DNA of 64,000 bases from Niabella pedocola (GCF_021044425.1 NZ_JAJNEC010000005.1:682001-746000); one strand, 5' to 3'. Positions 38,912 through 48,945 are shown, numbered from the stretch's first letter. Notes: generated by a model not told the origin, from the sequence alone. Program-made: numbers and translations.

Positions 38912-39140
38912 GCCATAAGTAACGCTGTTCATCAAAAGGCCCCAGGTTTACACTGGTGCGAATTAAAACGACCATGCAGACACACAATTATTCCATATAG
39001 CGTTCCACCCTATTCTATGTACAGCCTGCTATATATGCTGCGGAAATTTTATGCGGCAATCGCTTCGCTTTAAATCATTTGGGTTTAAATGTTGATTTAG
39101 TTTGATATCCACGGGCAAGAGCGGATTGAAGCTGTTTGTA

Positions 39141-40340
39141 TCAACCCGGAATACGGTCCTCAATCTCCACCCGGTGTTTTATATCCCCGGCTACCATTGT
39201 CATGCGTATGTTTACCTGCGCATCAAAGAGCACGATATCTGCATCTTTGCCTGCTGCCAGTTCGCCCTTTGTTGCATTGACACCCATTATACGAGCGGGG
39301 TTCTGTGTCATCATTTTTACAGCCTCCTGCAACGGCACGCCGGCATCATTGATCATTGTACGCACCAGGCGGTCTGCTGTGGCCACACTACCCGCAAAGC
39401 CCGACCGGTCCGGCAATTTGGCCACTCCATCTTCTATGATCACCTTTAACCCGGTATGGATATTCCCCAATATACTTTCGCCTTCCGGCATGCCCGCGCC
39501 CCGCATGGCGTCTGTAACCAGGGCTACGCGATCGGGTCCTTTGATCTTGCAGATCAGCTTCAACAGCGGGGCAGGCAGGTGGATGCCATCCGCAATGGCT
39601 TCCACATCCATTTCATCGATCAGGTAACCGGCTTCTATGGCACCGGCATACCGGAATGCATTGCGGCGCGTAACCCCGCTCATGGCCGAATAGAAATGCG
39701 TGGCCAGGGTATAGCCATTGTTGAATCCTTCCAATACCTCCTCGTAAACAGCATCCGTATGGGCCAGCGCCAGTACCTTTCCTTTTGACCGTACATAGCG
39801 CCCAAACTCGATGGCGCCGGGAAGCTCCGGTGCGGCGCTCCATCGTACGATATCATCTGAATAGTCCAGTATTTTCTCATATTCCGCAGGATCGGGATTG
39901 CGGATATATTTCGGATCCTGTGCGCCCCGCTGGCTCAATGCAAAATAAGGTCCCTCCAGGTGCATACCCATCAACTGTGCTCCCCTGCTGTTTTGCCGGT
40001 TGGCTTCCTTGTAGGAATCGAGCGTGGCAAAAAGATCACTCACCTCGCTGGTTAAGGTGGTTGGGTACATCGCGGTAGTACCATAACGGACATGGGTTTC
40101 TGCAATGCCCAGGAAGGCTTCCACTGTGCCATCCATAAAATCATAGCCACCGCCACCGTGCACATGCATATCGATGAACCCCGGGGCAACATAAAGCCCG
40201 CGGGCATCGATAACTTCCTCACAGGGCAGGTCGATGGGTGCATTGCTGAGGGCCACTATTTTACCATTATCTATGACGATGCTTCCTCCATGAATGATCT
40301 CCCCGGGTGTAATAATCGTTCCATTTATAATTTTCAGCAT
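39141..40340 (-). CDS. nagA: N-acetylglucosamine-6-phosphate deacetylase
   Basis: The 399-residue enzyme has the amidohydrolase start GFIDMHVHGGGGYDFMD (metal His-x-His), LEGPYF (metal Glu, about residue 131), LAHTDA and THFYSAMSG (metal His residues), and the catalytic Asp in VTDAMRGAGM. It removes acetate from GlcNAc-6-phosphate in the cytoplasm, feeding NagB. It is the last gene of a long co-directional locus; esterase genes lie directly upstream at 20 bp spacing. Its product feeds the NagB-family enzyme encoded 20 kb away in the same locus. Confidence 0.94.
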   Translation of the reverse strand: MLKIINGTIITPGEIIHGGSIVIDNGKIVALSNAPIDLPCEEVIDARGLYVAPGFIDMHVHGGGGYDFMDGTVEAFLGIAETHVRYGTTAMYPTTLTSEVSDLFATLDSYKEANRQNSRGAQLMGMHLEGPYFALSQRGAQDPKYIRNPDPAEYEKILDYSDDIVRWSAAPELPGAIEFGRYVRSKGKVLALAHTDAVYEEVLEGFNNGYTLATHFYSAMSGVTRRNAFRYAGAIEAGYLIDEMDVEAIADGIHLPAPLLKLICKIKGPDRVALVTDAMRGAGMPEGESILGNIHTGLKVIIEDGVAKLPDRSGFAGSVATADRLVRTMINDAGVPLQEAVKMMTQNPARIMGVNATKGELAAGKDADIVLFDAQVNIRMTMVAGDIKHRVEIEDRIPG

Positions 40341-40359
40341 ACGGTTCTTTTACCAGTTA

Positions 40360-41274
40360 TTATTTTATTGAACGCCTCCTGTTTTTAGTTTGCCCGGGCG
40401 CACCGGCCGTATCGGCGATCCTTTTTATAAACGATACCACCTCCCCGCTTTTCTCTGCTTCAATAATCCGGTAGGCGGCATGCCCCTTGCCCTCCATAAT
40501 ATGAAACTCGGACAAGTGATTGCCGGTTTCCGTCATTCGCTGTTGCAGGGCTGCTGCATAAGCTACATGGATGGTTTCATCCGCATTGCCATGATACACC
40601 AATACCGGCGGTGCCTCTTTTTTTATTACTGCCGCATCTTCCAGTCCGCCCCAGAAATCGATCACCCCGCTGATCTTCAGCGGAAGTGCCGGTTTTACAT
40701 ATGCTACATAGAGGGCCGTCATGGCTCCCGCAGAGCCGCCGGAAACCATTAGCTTTTGGGCATCCATCGAATAATGCGCCGCATGGTTCTTCAACCATTG
40801 CATTGCAAGCGCCGCATCGTCGGCTGCTATGCCGATGGCTTTTTGAAGCTCCGGATGAAAGTGCCCGCCTGCCGGCAGCCCTTTAGCCATATTGCCCCCC
40901 GCGCTTGCACCTGCAGTTTTATGGTATTTCAGATACAGACGGTAATTAACCGAAACCACCGCAATCCCCGATCGGGCAATTTTTTCGCAGAGCGTTGCAT
41001 TGCCTCCTTTATCACCACCGGCAAATCCGCCGCCATGGATAAAGATCAGTACCGGCCATTTTTTGCCGGCCGGTGCTTCCGGAAGGTACAGATCGAGCGT
41101 TCTGTCGCAACTCGAATCCTTATCAAAAGGGGCGGAAGGCATGGGCGCATACCGGATATTTTTAATACGCGTTACGCGGCTTTCGGTTGTTTGCCCAAAC
41201 ACCATTGCCGGAGAAAAAAGTACGGTCACAATCAAAAGCAGGCCACCAATTATTTTTGTTTTTTCAGCACACAT
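40360..41274 (-). CDS. Secreted alpha/beta hydrolase, carboxylesterase-like
   Basis: The 304-residue protein has a signal peptide (cleavage near VFGQ, residue 28). Its oxyanion-hole motif is HGGGFAGGDKG, the nucleophile elbow SGGSAGAM, the Asp in YHGNADETIH, and the His in GKGHAAY. This is the BD-FAE/hormone-sensitive-lipase-like type that removes acetyl or feruloyl groups from glycans. It lies 8 bp downstream of another secreted esterase and 20 bp upstream of nagA, so all three are probably co-transcribed. Confidence 0.88.
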   Translation of the reverse strand: MCAEKTKIIGGLLLIVTVLFSPAMVFGQTTESRVTRIKNIRYAPMPSAPFDKDSSCDRTLDLYLPEAPAGKKWPVLIFIHGGGFAGGDKGGNATLCEKIARSGIAVVSVNYRLYLKYHKTAGASAGGNMAKGLPAGGHFHPELQKAIGIAADDAALAMQWLKNHAAHYSMDAQKLMVSGGSAGAMTALYVAYVKPALPLKISGVIDFWGGLEDAAVIKKEAPPVLVYHGNADETIHVAYAAALQQRMTETGNHLSEFHIMEGKGHAAYRIIEAEKSGEVVSFIKRIADTAGAPGQTKNRRRSIK

Positions 41275-41281
41275 AAACGGA

Positions 41282-42424
41282 TCATTTATTTTTTAAAAAA
41301 TAATCAAAAAAGCGATACGCCGCTTCGTTGGACGCATCATTCGGATCATGCATGGGTCTGTTGGTCATGGCCACCCTGTTGGTATACCCCAGTAAGCGGT
41401 TTACCTGAACCACCTGGTTGAGCGCCGTCCACCGGCCTACCGGATCAGAAGACCCACCCGATACCAGGAAGGGGCGCGGCGCCATTAAAGCCATGATCTC
41501 ATGCAGGTCATAGCCCTCCTTTATCAATTTAGGATAAAGGCCCCGCGCATCCGCCGTGCTTCCATTCTTTCGCCAGGTATCTTTCCAGGGTGGCGGGTAA
41601 TACCCCAGGTACCAGGGCTCCCAGTAATTGACGGCACTTCCTTTGGTATCATCAAATACCACACCTGGGTCTGACCATACGGCACAGGCAAATTTATCAA
41701 ACAGGCAGGAGGCAAACATGGCCCATTTACCGCCGAAGGAATGCCCCATGATCCCGATCCGCTTAGAATCAACATAAGAAAAGCCGGCCAAAAGGTACCA
41801 GGCATTTGCTGCCGTATAGGCCAGCATCGACAGCGGTGCTACCGTTGCATTTTCAATTGAAGGGTAATAAACCGAATAGGTGCCCGCTTTGGACGCTTCG
41901 GTGGTACCGATAGACAGGGTAACATAGCCTCTTTTAACCAGCTGATACGCAAAATCGCGGTTGGGCTTCCCGTTCCCGATGGCGGTTTCCGGTTCATAAA
42001 ACGTGGTGATTACCGCCGGCAGCTTTCCCTTTGCCCTGGGCACGCAGAGGTACGCAACGGTTTTTTCATTGGGCGTCCAGTTGAACCGGATGCGGTACTG
42101 TGTAAACCCATCTCTTTGCGTGGTTTCCAGCACTTCCATTTGCTGCTTCTTTATAAAAGCCGGCCACCGGCCCATCATCCGGTTCCAGGTGGCTGCAATT
42201 TCGGTCCGCCGTTGCCTCCATGCCTGCCGGGTTAAAACGGTATCACCGTTATAAAACCGCAACAGCGGCCGGTACGGACCAAGGTCGTCTTTTAACGCAA
42301 CGGGTGGGGAAAAGTACCCGGATATCCGCTCATCGACTGCATCCTTTGTGGACCGCTGGCTATGTGCCATACCCGTTACGCCAACGATTAACAGCAATAC
42401 AAGCGGTATGTTTCTATGCTTCAT
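41282..42424 (-). CDS. Secreted alpha/beta hydrolase, acetylxylan-esterase-like
   Basis: The 380-residue protein has a signal peptide (ending AHSQ, about residue 23). The elbow is GHSFGGKWAMFA, followed by an Asp in SGGSSDPVGRW and a His in RPMHDPND. The aromatic-rich WEPWYLGYYPPPW is common in Bacteroidota glycan esterases of the AXE1/DUF-type group. It probably acts on ester decorations of the polysaccharide bound by the SusCD systems. A 255-bp gap with two palindromic repeats separates it from the PQQ-dehydrogenase gene upstream. Confidence 0.84.
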   Translation of the reverse strand: MKHRNIPLVLLLIVGVTGMAHSQRSTKDAVDERISGYFSPPVALKDDLGPYRPLLRFYNGDTVLTRQAWRQRRTEIAATWNRMMGRWPAFIKKQQMEVLETTQRDGFTQYRIRFNWTPNEKTVAYLCVPRAKGKLPAVITTFYEPETAIGNGKPNRDFAYQLVKRGYVTLSIGTTEASKAGTYSVYYPSIENATVAPLSMLAYTAANAWYLLAGFSYVDSKRIGIMGHSFGGKWAMFASCLFDKFACAVWSDPGVVFDDTKGSAVNYWEPWYLGYYPPPWKDTWRKNGSTADARGLYPKLIKEGYDLHEIMALMAPRPFLVSGGSSDPVGRWTALNQVVQVNRLLGYTNRVAMTNRPMHDPNDASNEAAYRFFDYFLKNK

Positions 42425-42492
42425 ATCTGGCTTTTAGAATGTTCTGTTTCGTTTATTTGTCATTATCTGACTGTATCAAAAATCTTCTACTT

Positions 42493-42595
42493 GTCATGCT
42501 GTCCCCATCAATCGGGACCGTTTCAGCATCTGTCTCCGTTAGGTCCTGAAACAGGAACAGATCCCGGAACAAGTCCGGGATGACATTGTTCAGGA
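42493..42595. repeat. Two adjacent nested palindromic repeat elements
   Basis: First element: GTCATGCTG...CAGCAT around TCCC/GGGA (about 42494-42533). Second: TCCTGAA (42544-42550) with TTCAGGA (42588-42594) enclosing TCCCGGA (42562-42568) and TCCGGGA (42574-42580). Both resemble widely dispersed GTCATCCCGG-type intergenic palindromes. They fill the 255-bp gap between the dehydrogenase and esterase genes. Confidence 0.6.
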
Positions 42596-42679
42596 TACCT
42601 GTTGATACGGCCAGGTTGGTATCCAGGATCAGGGCGATGCGGATGCCCGTTTGTGCCCCCATCAGCGGCCATTAACCTG

Positions 42680-44215
42680 CTATCCGTCTTTTTTCCGGGT
42701 CCTCCGTTCCTGTACGGCCACTTCTGTAATCGAATCGCTGTTGTTATGCCCCCAACGGCTTCTTATAAAATTAAGCACCGCCGCCGCTTCTTCATTATTC
42801 AGAAATTTAAAGGACGGCATGCGGTTGGGATTGTCCTTTGTGCTTTTGCCAAACAAAAACACATCAATCAGCTGCTGCGGCTGCTTCAGCAAAGGTGTGG
42901 TCTGCAGTGAGGGAAATGTACCCGGACTGCCGGATCCATCTTCCTTATGACAGCTTGCACAGTAAACCGTATACAGTCCCATTGCATTTTCCCTGCTAAC
43001 CTTTGTTGCGGGTGCTTTTCCAGGGAGCAGTTGGGCCGTAACACGATCCACTTTCGTGATGCGGATGATCTTATCGTCATCTGCCGCCGGTTTACTATAC
43101 GGGTTCCAGTCGTGGTTACTGGTAGACAGGTACACATCGCCTTCCGGCGATACACAAACCGCCCGTAGCCGGCCATACATTTTATCCAGGTAGATCATCT
43201 CTTTTACAATAGAACGGCCGTCTTTTGAAAGGCTGAGCACCCGGAGGTTCCGGTCTTTTAAGGACACCAGCAGCAGGCTGTTTTTCCACTCGGGGATTTT
43301 GGGGTTATTATAAAACGCCATTCCTGCAGGAGCGATGGTAGGGGTCCAGGCCAGTAACGGATCCACGGCTTTTACACTGTCTGCAAATGCTTTTTCCTCT
43401 GCGAGGTTGGCATTTCCCTCGATAGCAGACCATCCGTAGTTACCGCCCCTGCGGATCAGGTTCACTTCATCGTCCGCGGCATCTCCATGCTCCGATGTAT
43501 AGAGCCGGGCACTATCTGAAAACGTAAGTCCCTGTATGTTCCTGAACCCTTTGGCCCAAACCGGGCTTCCGGGCACCGGGTTGTCTGCCGGAATACTGCC
43601 ATCCAGGTTAAAGCACAATATCTTTCCCTTAAGATTTGCTGCATCCTGGGTGCTGCCCTGCTGCGCCCCATCGCCTGTTGCCCAATACAGTTTTTGATCC
43701 GGCGATATGGCTACGCGGCTGCCATAATGCCCGCGAAAACCGGGAACAACAGCAATGATTTTAGGCTCAACGAGCGTGTCTTTCTGAACCAGGTACCGTA
43801 CCAGCTTTAAACCAATGCTATCCTTTATGGCAAATGTAGAGGCCGCAAATAAATAAGACCGGCCGGTTGCCGGGTCTGGTGCAGAGGCCGCCATACCCAG
43901 GAGGCCCGCGGTGGTCTTTCCGGCCACATCATTCATACGAAGCATTAATGTACGCTTTCCGCTGGTAGGGTTCAACCGGTAAATGCGGCCTTCCTGTTCA
44001 TTATACCAAAGCATATTATCAGGCCCCCACATGAGCTCCCAGGGCACTTTATTATTGGTTGAAATTTCCTGCACCCCCAGCACGGAAGCATCCAGCACAA
44101 TATTGAACCGGGTCTGGGGATCCCGTTGCACCTGCCGGCATTGAAAAAGGATACAGCTGATGACCACAGCACATACACCGGTTATGATTTTAATACCCGC
44201 CGATCTTTTTTCCAT
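42680..44215 (-). CDS. PQQ-type sugar dehydrogenase fused to cytochrome c, lipoprotein
   Basis: The 511-residue protein has a lipoprotein-like signal (CILFQC, Cys at about residue 26). A six-bladed GSDH-type beta-propeller follows (about residues 40-400; GFRNIQGLTFSDSARLYTSE, DDEVNLIRRGGNYGW, then GDVYLSTSNHDWNPY). A C-terminal cytochrome c domain has the haem motif CASCH (about residue 417) and a likely axial Met in NRMPSF. Soluble glucose dehydrogenase-like domains oxidise aldose sugars using PQQ; the fused haem would pass electrons to the respiratory chain. It starts almost directly after the CE7-type esterase gene. Confidence 0.88.
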   Translation of the reverse strand: MEKRSAGIKIITGVCAVVISCILFQCRQVQRDPQTRFNIVLDASVLGVQEISTNNKVPWELMWGPDNMLWYNEQEGRIYRLNPTSGKRTLMLRMNDVAGKTTAGLLGMAASAPDPATGRSYLFAASTFAIKDSIGLKLVRYLVQKDTLVEPKIIAVVPGFRGHYGSRVAISPDQKLYWATGDGAQQGSTQDAANLKGKILCFNLDGSIPADNPVPGSPVWAKGFRNIQGLTFSDSARLYTSEHGDAADDEVNLIRRGGNYGWSAIEGNANLAEEKAFADSVKAVDPLLAWTPTIAPAGMAFYNNPKIPEWKNSLLLVSLKDRNLRVLSLSKDGRSIVKEMIYLDKMYGRLRAVCVSPEGDVYLSTSNHDWNPYSKPAADDDKIIRITKVDRVTAQLLPGKAPATKVSRENAMGLYTVYCASCHKEDGSGSPGTFPSLQTTPLLKQPQQLIDVFLFGKSTKDNPNRMPSFKFLNNEEAAAVLNFIRSRWGHNNSDSITEVAVQERRTRKKDG

Positions 44216-44216
44216 T

Positions 44217-45518
44217 TTATTCTGGTTTATGGTTCTTTAATTTTTCCAGCAGCCAGCCGTCCATCCGTACCCGTTGCTCCGGGGTATACTGATGTCCGGA
44301 TTCCTTAACAATGAGCAGTTCTTTAGGCGCCCGGATCGTATTATAAACAGCATATGTGGTTGTTGGCGGGCAGGTTTCGTCGTTGAACCCCCAGCTATAA
44401 AAGCCGGGTATGTTGATCAGCCGGGCAAAATTGGCCATATCATAATACGCAGAAGTTTCCACTTCCTCCTTTGTTACGTTAGCTGCATCCTTGAGCATAT
44501 GCGGCCAGCCGCCGGTGCGGCCATGTAAGTAACCGGTTAAATCAGCCAGCCCGGGAAAATAGGCTACCATATAGCGCACCCGGCTGTCCAACGCCGCTGT
44601 TGCAATGGTAAGCGCGCCACCCTGGCTGCCGCCGGCTACGGCCAGGTTCGTTCCATCAAACTGGGGTAAGCTGTACAGAAAATCGACCGCACGGATACAT
44701 CCCATAAATACCCGTTTAAAATAATAGCGATCCCTGTTGTCATGATCAAATAACGGGTATCCTTTAAGCCTCCCGTTTGCGATGGCTTTATAAGCGCTGT
44801 CCGGAAGTGTAAAGGGCAGGCCATGAATGCCGATCCGAAGCACGATCACTCCTTTTTCCGACAGGGAAATATCGGGGCTGTAACGCCCCACGCCTGCTCC
44901 CGGTACTTTTAAAACAGCCGGATACCGGCCTGTCTTTTTGGGCATGCTTAATACCCCGTAAATACGGGCGCCCCGCTGGTAATGCTGAACACTTACTTCA
45001 TATACGTTTACCGTTTCAGTGCACTGCCCGGACAGCAAGGTCATCTTTGCATCCGCCGGGACCCGGCCGGCATCGGCCTTCGCTTTATCCCAAAATGCCA
45101 TAAAGTCTGCCGGCATCGTTGTTGTGGGCCTGATCTGTTCCGGCTCAAAGGCGGCAGTGGCCAGTCCGCGGTAAGGCTTACCATCGATACTAACGGTAAC
45201 AACGCAACGCAGAAAACCGGGTACGTTCAACGTGCCGCCATCGATCATTCCGCCGCCTTTTTTAAGGACCAAGTCACCCGTCACCGTTGGGGGCATACGC
45301 TCGAGACCTGTCTCGTACACAACCGTTACATCCTCCAAGGGCTTATTGTCCTTTGTTACCATTATTGAAAACCGGACCTTTTCCCCCGTTTTATAAACCC
45401 AGTCCGCATGATCCGCCACTACCTTAACGGCTACAGACTGTGCAGAAGCGGTTATACCGGTTACGGCCCAAAACAGGCAAACGGTCATGAATTGTATGGA
45501 ACATCTTATCATACACAA
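44217..45518 (-). CDS. Acetyl esterase, CE7/AXE1-type, with N-terminal beta domain
   Basis: The 433-residue secreted protein has a signal peptide (ending ASAQ), an Ig-like N-terminal domain (about residues 28-125) and a CE7-type alpha/beta hydrolase. The domain entry TTTMPADFMAFWDKAKAD, nucleophile elbow GGSQGG, Asp in FNDETCPPT and His in ESGHQYTPEQ complete the triad. CE7 enzymes deacetylate xylooligosaccharides and other acetylated sugars. It lies 1 bp from the dehydrogenase gene and 18 bp after the Gfo/Idh/MocA gene. Confidence 0.92.
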   Translation of the reverse strand: MCMIRCSIQFMTVCLFWAVTGITASAQSVAVKVVADHADWVYKTGEKVRFSIMVTKDNKPLEDVTVVYETGLERMPPTVTGDLVLKKGGGMIDGGTLNVPGFLRCVVTVSIDGKPYRGLATAAFEPEQIRPTTTMPADFMAFWDKAKADAGRVPADAKMTLLSGQCTETVNVYEVSVQHYQRGARIYGVLSMPKKTGRYPAVLKVPGAGVGRYSPDISLSEKGVIVLRIGIHGLPFTLPDSAYKAIANGRLKGYPLFDHDNRDRYYFKRVFMGCIRAVDFLYSLPQFDGTNLAVAGGSQGGALTIATAALDSRVRYMVAYFPGLADLTGYLHGRTGGWPHMLKDAANVTKEEVETSAYYDMANFARLINIPGFYSWGFNDETCPPTTTYAVYNTIRAPKELLIVKESGHQYTPEQRVRMDGWLLEKLKNHKPE

Positions 45519-45536
45519 AATGCGTTAAAGCGGTTA

Positions 45537-46964
45537 TTATACGTGTAACTTCCAGGGTTCCCGGTACGCATACGACAGCCATTTATTGGCTTCTTCTGAA
45601 TTTGTAAACCGTTCGTTTACTCCATCCCATTCCAGTCTTTGTTTTGTATGCATCGCTATGGTGCCTAAATGCGCCATGGTGGTGGACCGGTGACCTGTTT
45701 CCAGCGTGGCCCAGGGTTCTTTGCGCGATTTTACACAATCCAGGAAGTTCCGGATATTACTAAAGGTGCTGTTCTTATAGCTGCCCTGGGGAAGTTCCGG
45801 ATCATGCTTATCCAATACAAAATTTTCCGCCGGCACCGGTGATGGCCAGGTTTGGAATTGCCCGGGTTGGGCAGGCACCACTTTATAATCATCCTCCCCG
45901 GTATATAAGGTTCCGTTAGTGCCTCTGAGCTCAAGAAAGCCATGCGGCACAAAACTGCCGCTACTAGCCTCCAGGATCGTTGCCGTTACTAAAACACCGG
46001 ATCCGAATTCGTAGGTTACATGCATGGTATCCGGAATGGTGCGGTCATCATCCAGCACATACTTACCCCCATGCGCACTAACGGCAACCGGTGCTTCTTC
46101 GCCAATCAGCCAGCGGATAAGATCCAGGTAATGAATGCCATTATTTGACAACTGGTTTGCATAATCATCCCACCAGCGAAACATATAGGGCGCTATATTG
46201 TATTGATACGGCCGGTACGCTCTCGGACCCAGCCACAGATCCCAATTAAAATTTGCAGGCGGAGCTTCGGGCTTCAGTTTTCCAATGCCGTTGAAGCACA
46301 TGTTGCTTACATGGCTGCAGGTGGCAAAGGTCACTTTCCCAATTTTGCCCGCCGGTATCTCCCTGGCCAGTTTTTGAAATGTGGGCGCAGCCCGCCGGTT
46401 CAGCCCAACCGTTATAATCTGTTTACTGTTCTTTCCTGCATTCACCATCGCCCTTCCTTCCTGAATTGTTTTTGACAGGGGCTTTTCAACATATACATCT
46501 TTCCCGGCTTTAATGGCATCGATGGTTTGTAACGCATGCCAGTGATCGGGGGTAGCAATACATACCGCATCAATACTCTTATCATCCAATACCCTGCGGT
46601 AATCGGCTACCCGCTTCACCTGGCCGGGAAACCGTTCTCCCATTTTGGGAATCTGGCGGGGCATTGCTTTTATATGCCGGGGATCCACCTCCGCGTAGTT
46701 GCGTGTAACATATGGTTTGTATACATCACAGAGCGCGGCCACCTCGCAGTCCGGCTGTTCCATAAATAAACTCAACAACTGGGTACCGCGGTTACCGACA
46801 CCAATGAAGCCGGTACGCACCCGGTCATTAGCCCCTATAATCCTTCGCCCGGAATCGATGAATGGCGCGGCAAACGTTGTGGTACCCACTCCCGACACGG
46901 TTATGCCGGCCAACGCCAATGACGAGCTTTTTATAAAATTTCTCCTTGTCGGTTGTGTTGCCAT
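45537..46964 (-). CDS. Tat-exported Gfo/Idh/MocA-family oxidoreductase
   Basis: The 475-residue protein begins with a twin-arginine signal (TRRNFIKSSSLALAG). A Rossmann domain follows (RTGFIGVGNRGTQLL), then the family motifs ATPDHWH and VEKPLSKT (catalytic Lys of EKP, about residue 157), and a C-terminal alpha/beta domain with NGIHYLDLIRWL. Such secreted members act on sugars with a tightly held NAD(P); some form 3-keto-glycosides, and related GH109 proteins are glycosidases. It is placed after the first SusCD pair, so it probably acts on imported oligosaccharides in the periplasm. Confidence 0.92.
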   Translation of the reverse strand: MATQPTRRNFIKSSSLALAGITVSGVGTTTFAAPFIDSGRRIIGANDRVRTGFIGVGNRGTQLLSLFMEQPDCEVAALCDVYKPYVTRNYAEVDPRHIKAMPRQIPKMGERFPGQVKRVADYRRVLDDKSIDAVCIATPDHWHALQTIDAIKAGKDVYVEKPLSKTIQEGRAMVNAGKNSKQIITVGLNRRAAPTFQKLAREIPAGKIGKVTFATCSHVSNMCFNGIGKLKPEAPPANFNWDLWLGPRAYRPYQYNIAPYMFRWWDDYANQLSNNGIHYLDLIRWLIGEEAPVAVSAHGGKYVLDDDRTIPDTMHVTYEFGSGVLVTATILEASSGSFVPHGFLELRGTNGTLYTGEDDYKVVPAQPGQFQTWPSPVPAENFVLDKHDPELPQGSYKNSTFSNIRNFLDCVKSRKEPWATLETGHRSTTMAHLGTIAMHTKQRLEWDGVNERFTNSEEANKWLSYAYREPWKLHV

Positions 46965-47214
46965 ACAATTGTTTTTAGTTGAAATTCATTTAATGCCTTT
47001 TACAAAAGATACCGGGCCGAACGCAAATAACCGTCATATGATTCTTTAGCCATTTTTAAACCCGCATTGCCGCCGATGCGCAGATTTGCCGGCGCGCATG
47101 CATTACAGCAATATTTCAAAAAATCCTTCTCTCCCAATATACGGGATCGACGGCCCAAACATTATGCAGCTGCTGAAACCCGGATCTTTACACCTGAAAC
47201 ATTGAACCCTCCCC

Positions 47215-48936
47215 TTACCAGCCCGGGTTTTGTTTCAGCTTGTCGTTCAGTAAAATTTCGCTTTCCGGAATGGAGTTCAGGTAGTCGCGGCCCAATTTGA
47301 AGCCATACCCGGAGGGCAGGGATTTCTGGAACGGGTCAAGGAACCCCTGCTCATCTACCGGGAAGGGATTTTTTGCAATCTGCGAAGCCTTGAAGCCCTT
47401 GGGCCGGGTGCCCACAATCAATTCATCCGCTGCGGCCCAGCGGGCAATATCATTCCACCGGAATCCTTCTGCGGCCAGCTCTACCCGGCGCTCGCGGCGG
47501 ATCTCGTTGATCAATGGTGATAATGCCGGGAATTCCCATTTAGGATCCGTGGCAATGGCAGCCATCAACAGATTGGGCATGGCTACGCGATCGCGCAGCG
47601 GCTTAATTGTTTTGTCAATATCGGCCTGTGTAAGGGTACCCAGTTCGGCTTTGGCCTCCGCATAATTGAGCAGCACCTCCGCATACCGGTAAATGATGCC
47701 GGGCGACTCTTCGTATTGCTGCACATGGTATACAAGGTTGGGATTGTATCCCTTCTGGATGATATAGCCGCTGGGGGCGTTATAATCGGCGGCGCTATTG
47801 AGCTGGGCATAAGCCCCGCTCCAGTTTTCCGTACTGCCGTTGATCTGAATTTTCCAAACCTGGTCCGGTGTGGCAATTGTTTGATAAAAGCGGGGATCCC
47901 GGTTTTCGGCCTCCAGCGCCAGCGTGTTGTACCCGTGAAACTGTTCATTACCGGTGATGGGTTTGCCATTAGTGCACAGATAGGCGTCTGCCAGTTGCCG
48001 GGTGATGGTACGGTTGGTGGGAGTCCGCATCCGGTAAAAGCGGTCATTTGTGAAATCCGGATCGCCCCCCGTAAGGTTATTATCATACTTTCTCCAAAAC
48101 ATCATTTCGGTGTTGGTACTATAGTCCATCAGGGCAAACAGGTTTTTGTAATCGGACTGGGGATTACCGGTACTGTACACGCTGTATACTTTTGCATCCA
48201 TCACTTTACCTGCGGCTTCGGCTGCTTTTGCAAAATACACTTCCGGTTTGGCGTTGTCTACTCCGAAGACCGTGCCGGCATGGTACTTCTCCCAACTGCC
48301 CTCGTACAATGCCACGCGGCTTTGGATCAGCAGGGCGATCCAGCGGTTGATACGCCCGGCACCGGAGGTTTTATCGGCGGTGAGATAAGTGGCCGCGGAA
48401 TCCAGTTGCCCGATGATAAAATCGGCTACGGCATTCCGCGGGTCCCGCGGATTAAACAGCTCGGGCGAATCGACCCCTAACTCTTTTGTAACGACCTGTA
48501 TCGCCCCATAGCTCTGCAATAACTTAAAATAGATCAACGCCCGGAAGAAATATGCTTCACCCAGGTATTGCTGGTATTGCGTAAGGGTATGATTTTTTTC
48601 TACCCGCTTGTAATTATCGAAGAAGAAATTGATCCGGCGCACATCGGTAAAGCTTATCGTACCGGAAGTGGTAACCGTACGTGTACCCTGGAGCCGCTGA
48701 TTGGGCGTATTGGTTACCTGGTTGTCGCTTTCATAATCGCTCCCGTGATTTTCGTACTTTGGAAAATTGCCGGAATTATAGAACGTATTCATATAGGTAC
48801 GCATCTGGTCGGGCGTTTCAAAAAACACGTCGGATGTGGTCGCATCCAGCGGTCTGCGGTCCAGAAAGTTTTTATTACAGGCACTGAGCCACACAATTGC
48901 GATGATGATGACAACATACTTTTTCATAATCTTCAT
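47215..48936 (-). CDS. SusD/RagB-family outer-membrane glycan-binding lipoprotein
   Basis: The 573-residue protein has a lipoprotein signal (VWLSAC, Cys at about residue 20) followed by NKNFLDRRPLDATTS, a classic SusD N-terminus. TPR-like helices follow (FRALIYFKLLQSYGAIQVVT), then the SusD C-terminal signature EIRRERRVELAAEGFRWNDI. SusD acts as the lid of the SusC channel at the cell surface. Its gene starts 9 bp after susC, as expected for a pair. Confidence 0.95.
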   Translation of the reverse strand: MKIMKKYVVIIIAIVWLSACNKNFLDRRPLDATTSDVFFETPDQMRTYMNTFYNSGNFPKYENHGSDYESDNQVTNTPNQRLQGTRTVTTSGTISFTDVRRINFFFDNYKRVEKNHTLTQYQQYLGEAYFFRALIYFKLLQSYGAIQVVTKELGVDSPELFNPRDPRNAVADFIIGQLDSAATYLTADKTSGAGRINRWIALLIQSRVALYEGSWEKYHAGTVFGVDNAKPEVYFAKAAEAAGKVMDAKVYSVYSTGNPQSDYKNLFALMDYSTNTEMMFWRKYDNNLTGGDPDFTNDRFYRMRTPTNRTITRQLADAYLCTNGKPITGNEQFHGYNTLALEAENRDPRFYQTIATPDQVWKIQINGSTENWSGAYAQLNSAADYNAPSGYIIQKGYNPNLVYHVQQYEESPGIIYRYAEVLLNYAEAKAELGTLTQADIDKTIKPLRDRVAMPNLLMAAIATDPKWEFPALSPLINEIRRERRVELAAEGFRWNDIARWAAADELIVGTRPKGFKASQIAKNPFPVDEQGFLDPFQKSLPSGYGFKLGRDYLNSIPESEILLNDKLKQNPGW

Positions 48937-48945
48937 GGTTAAATA

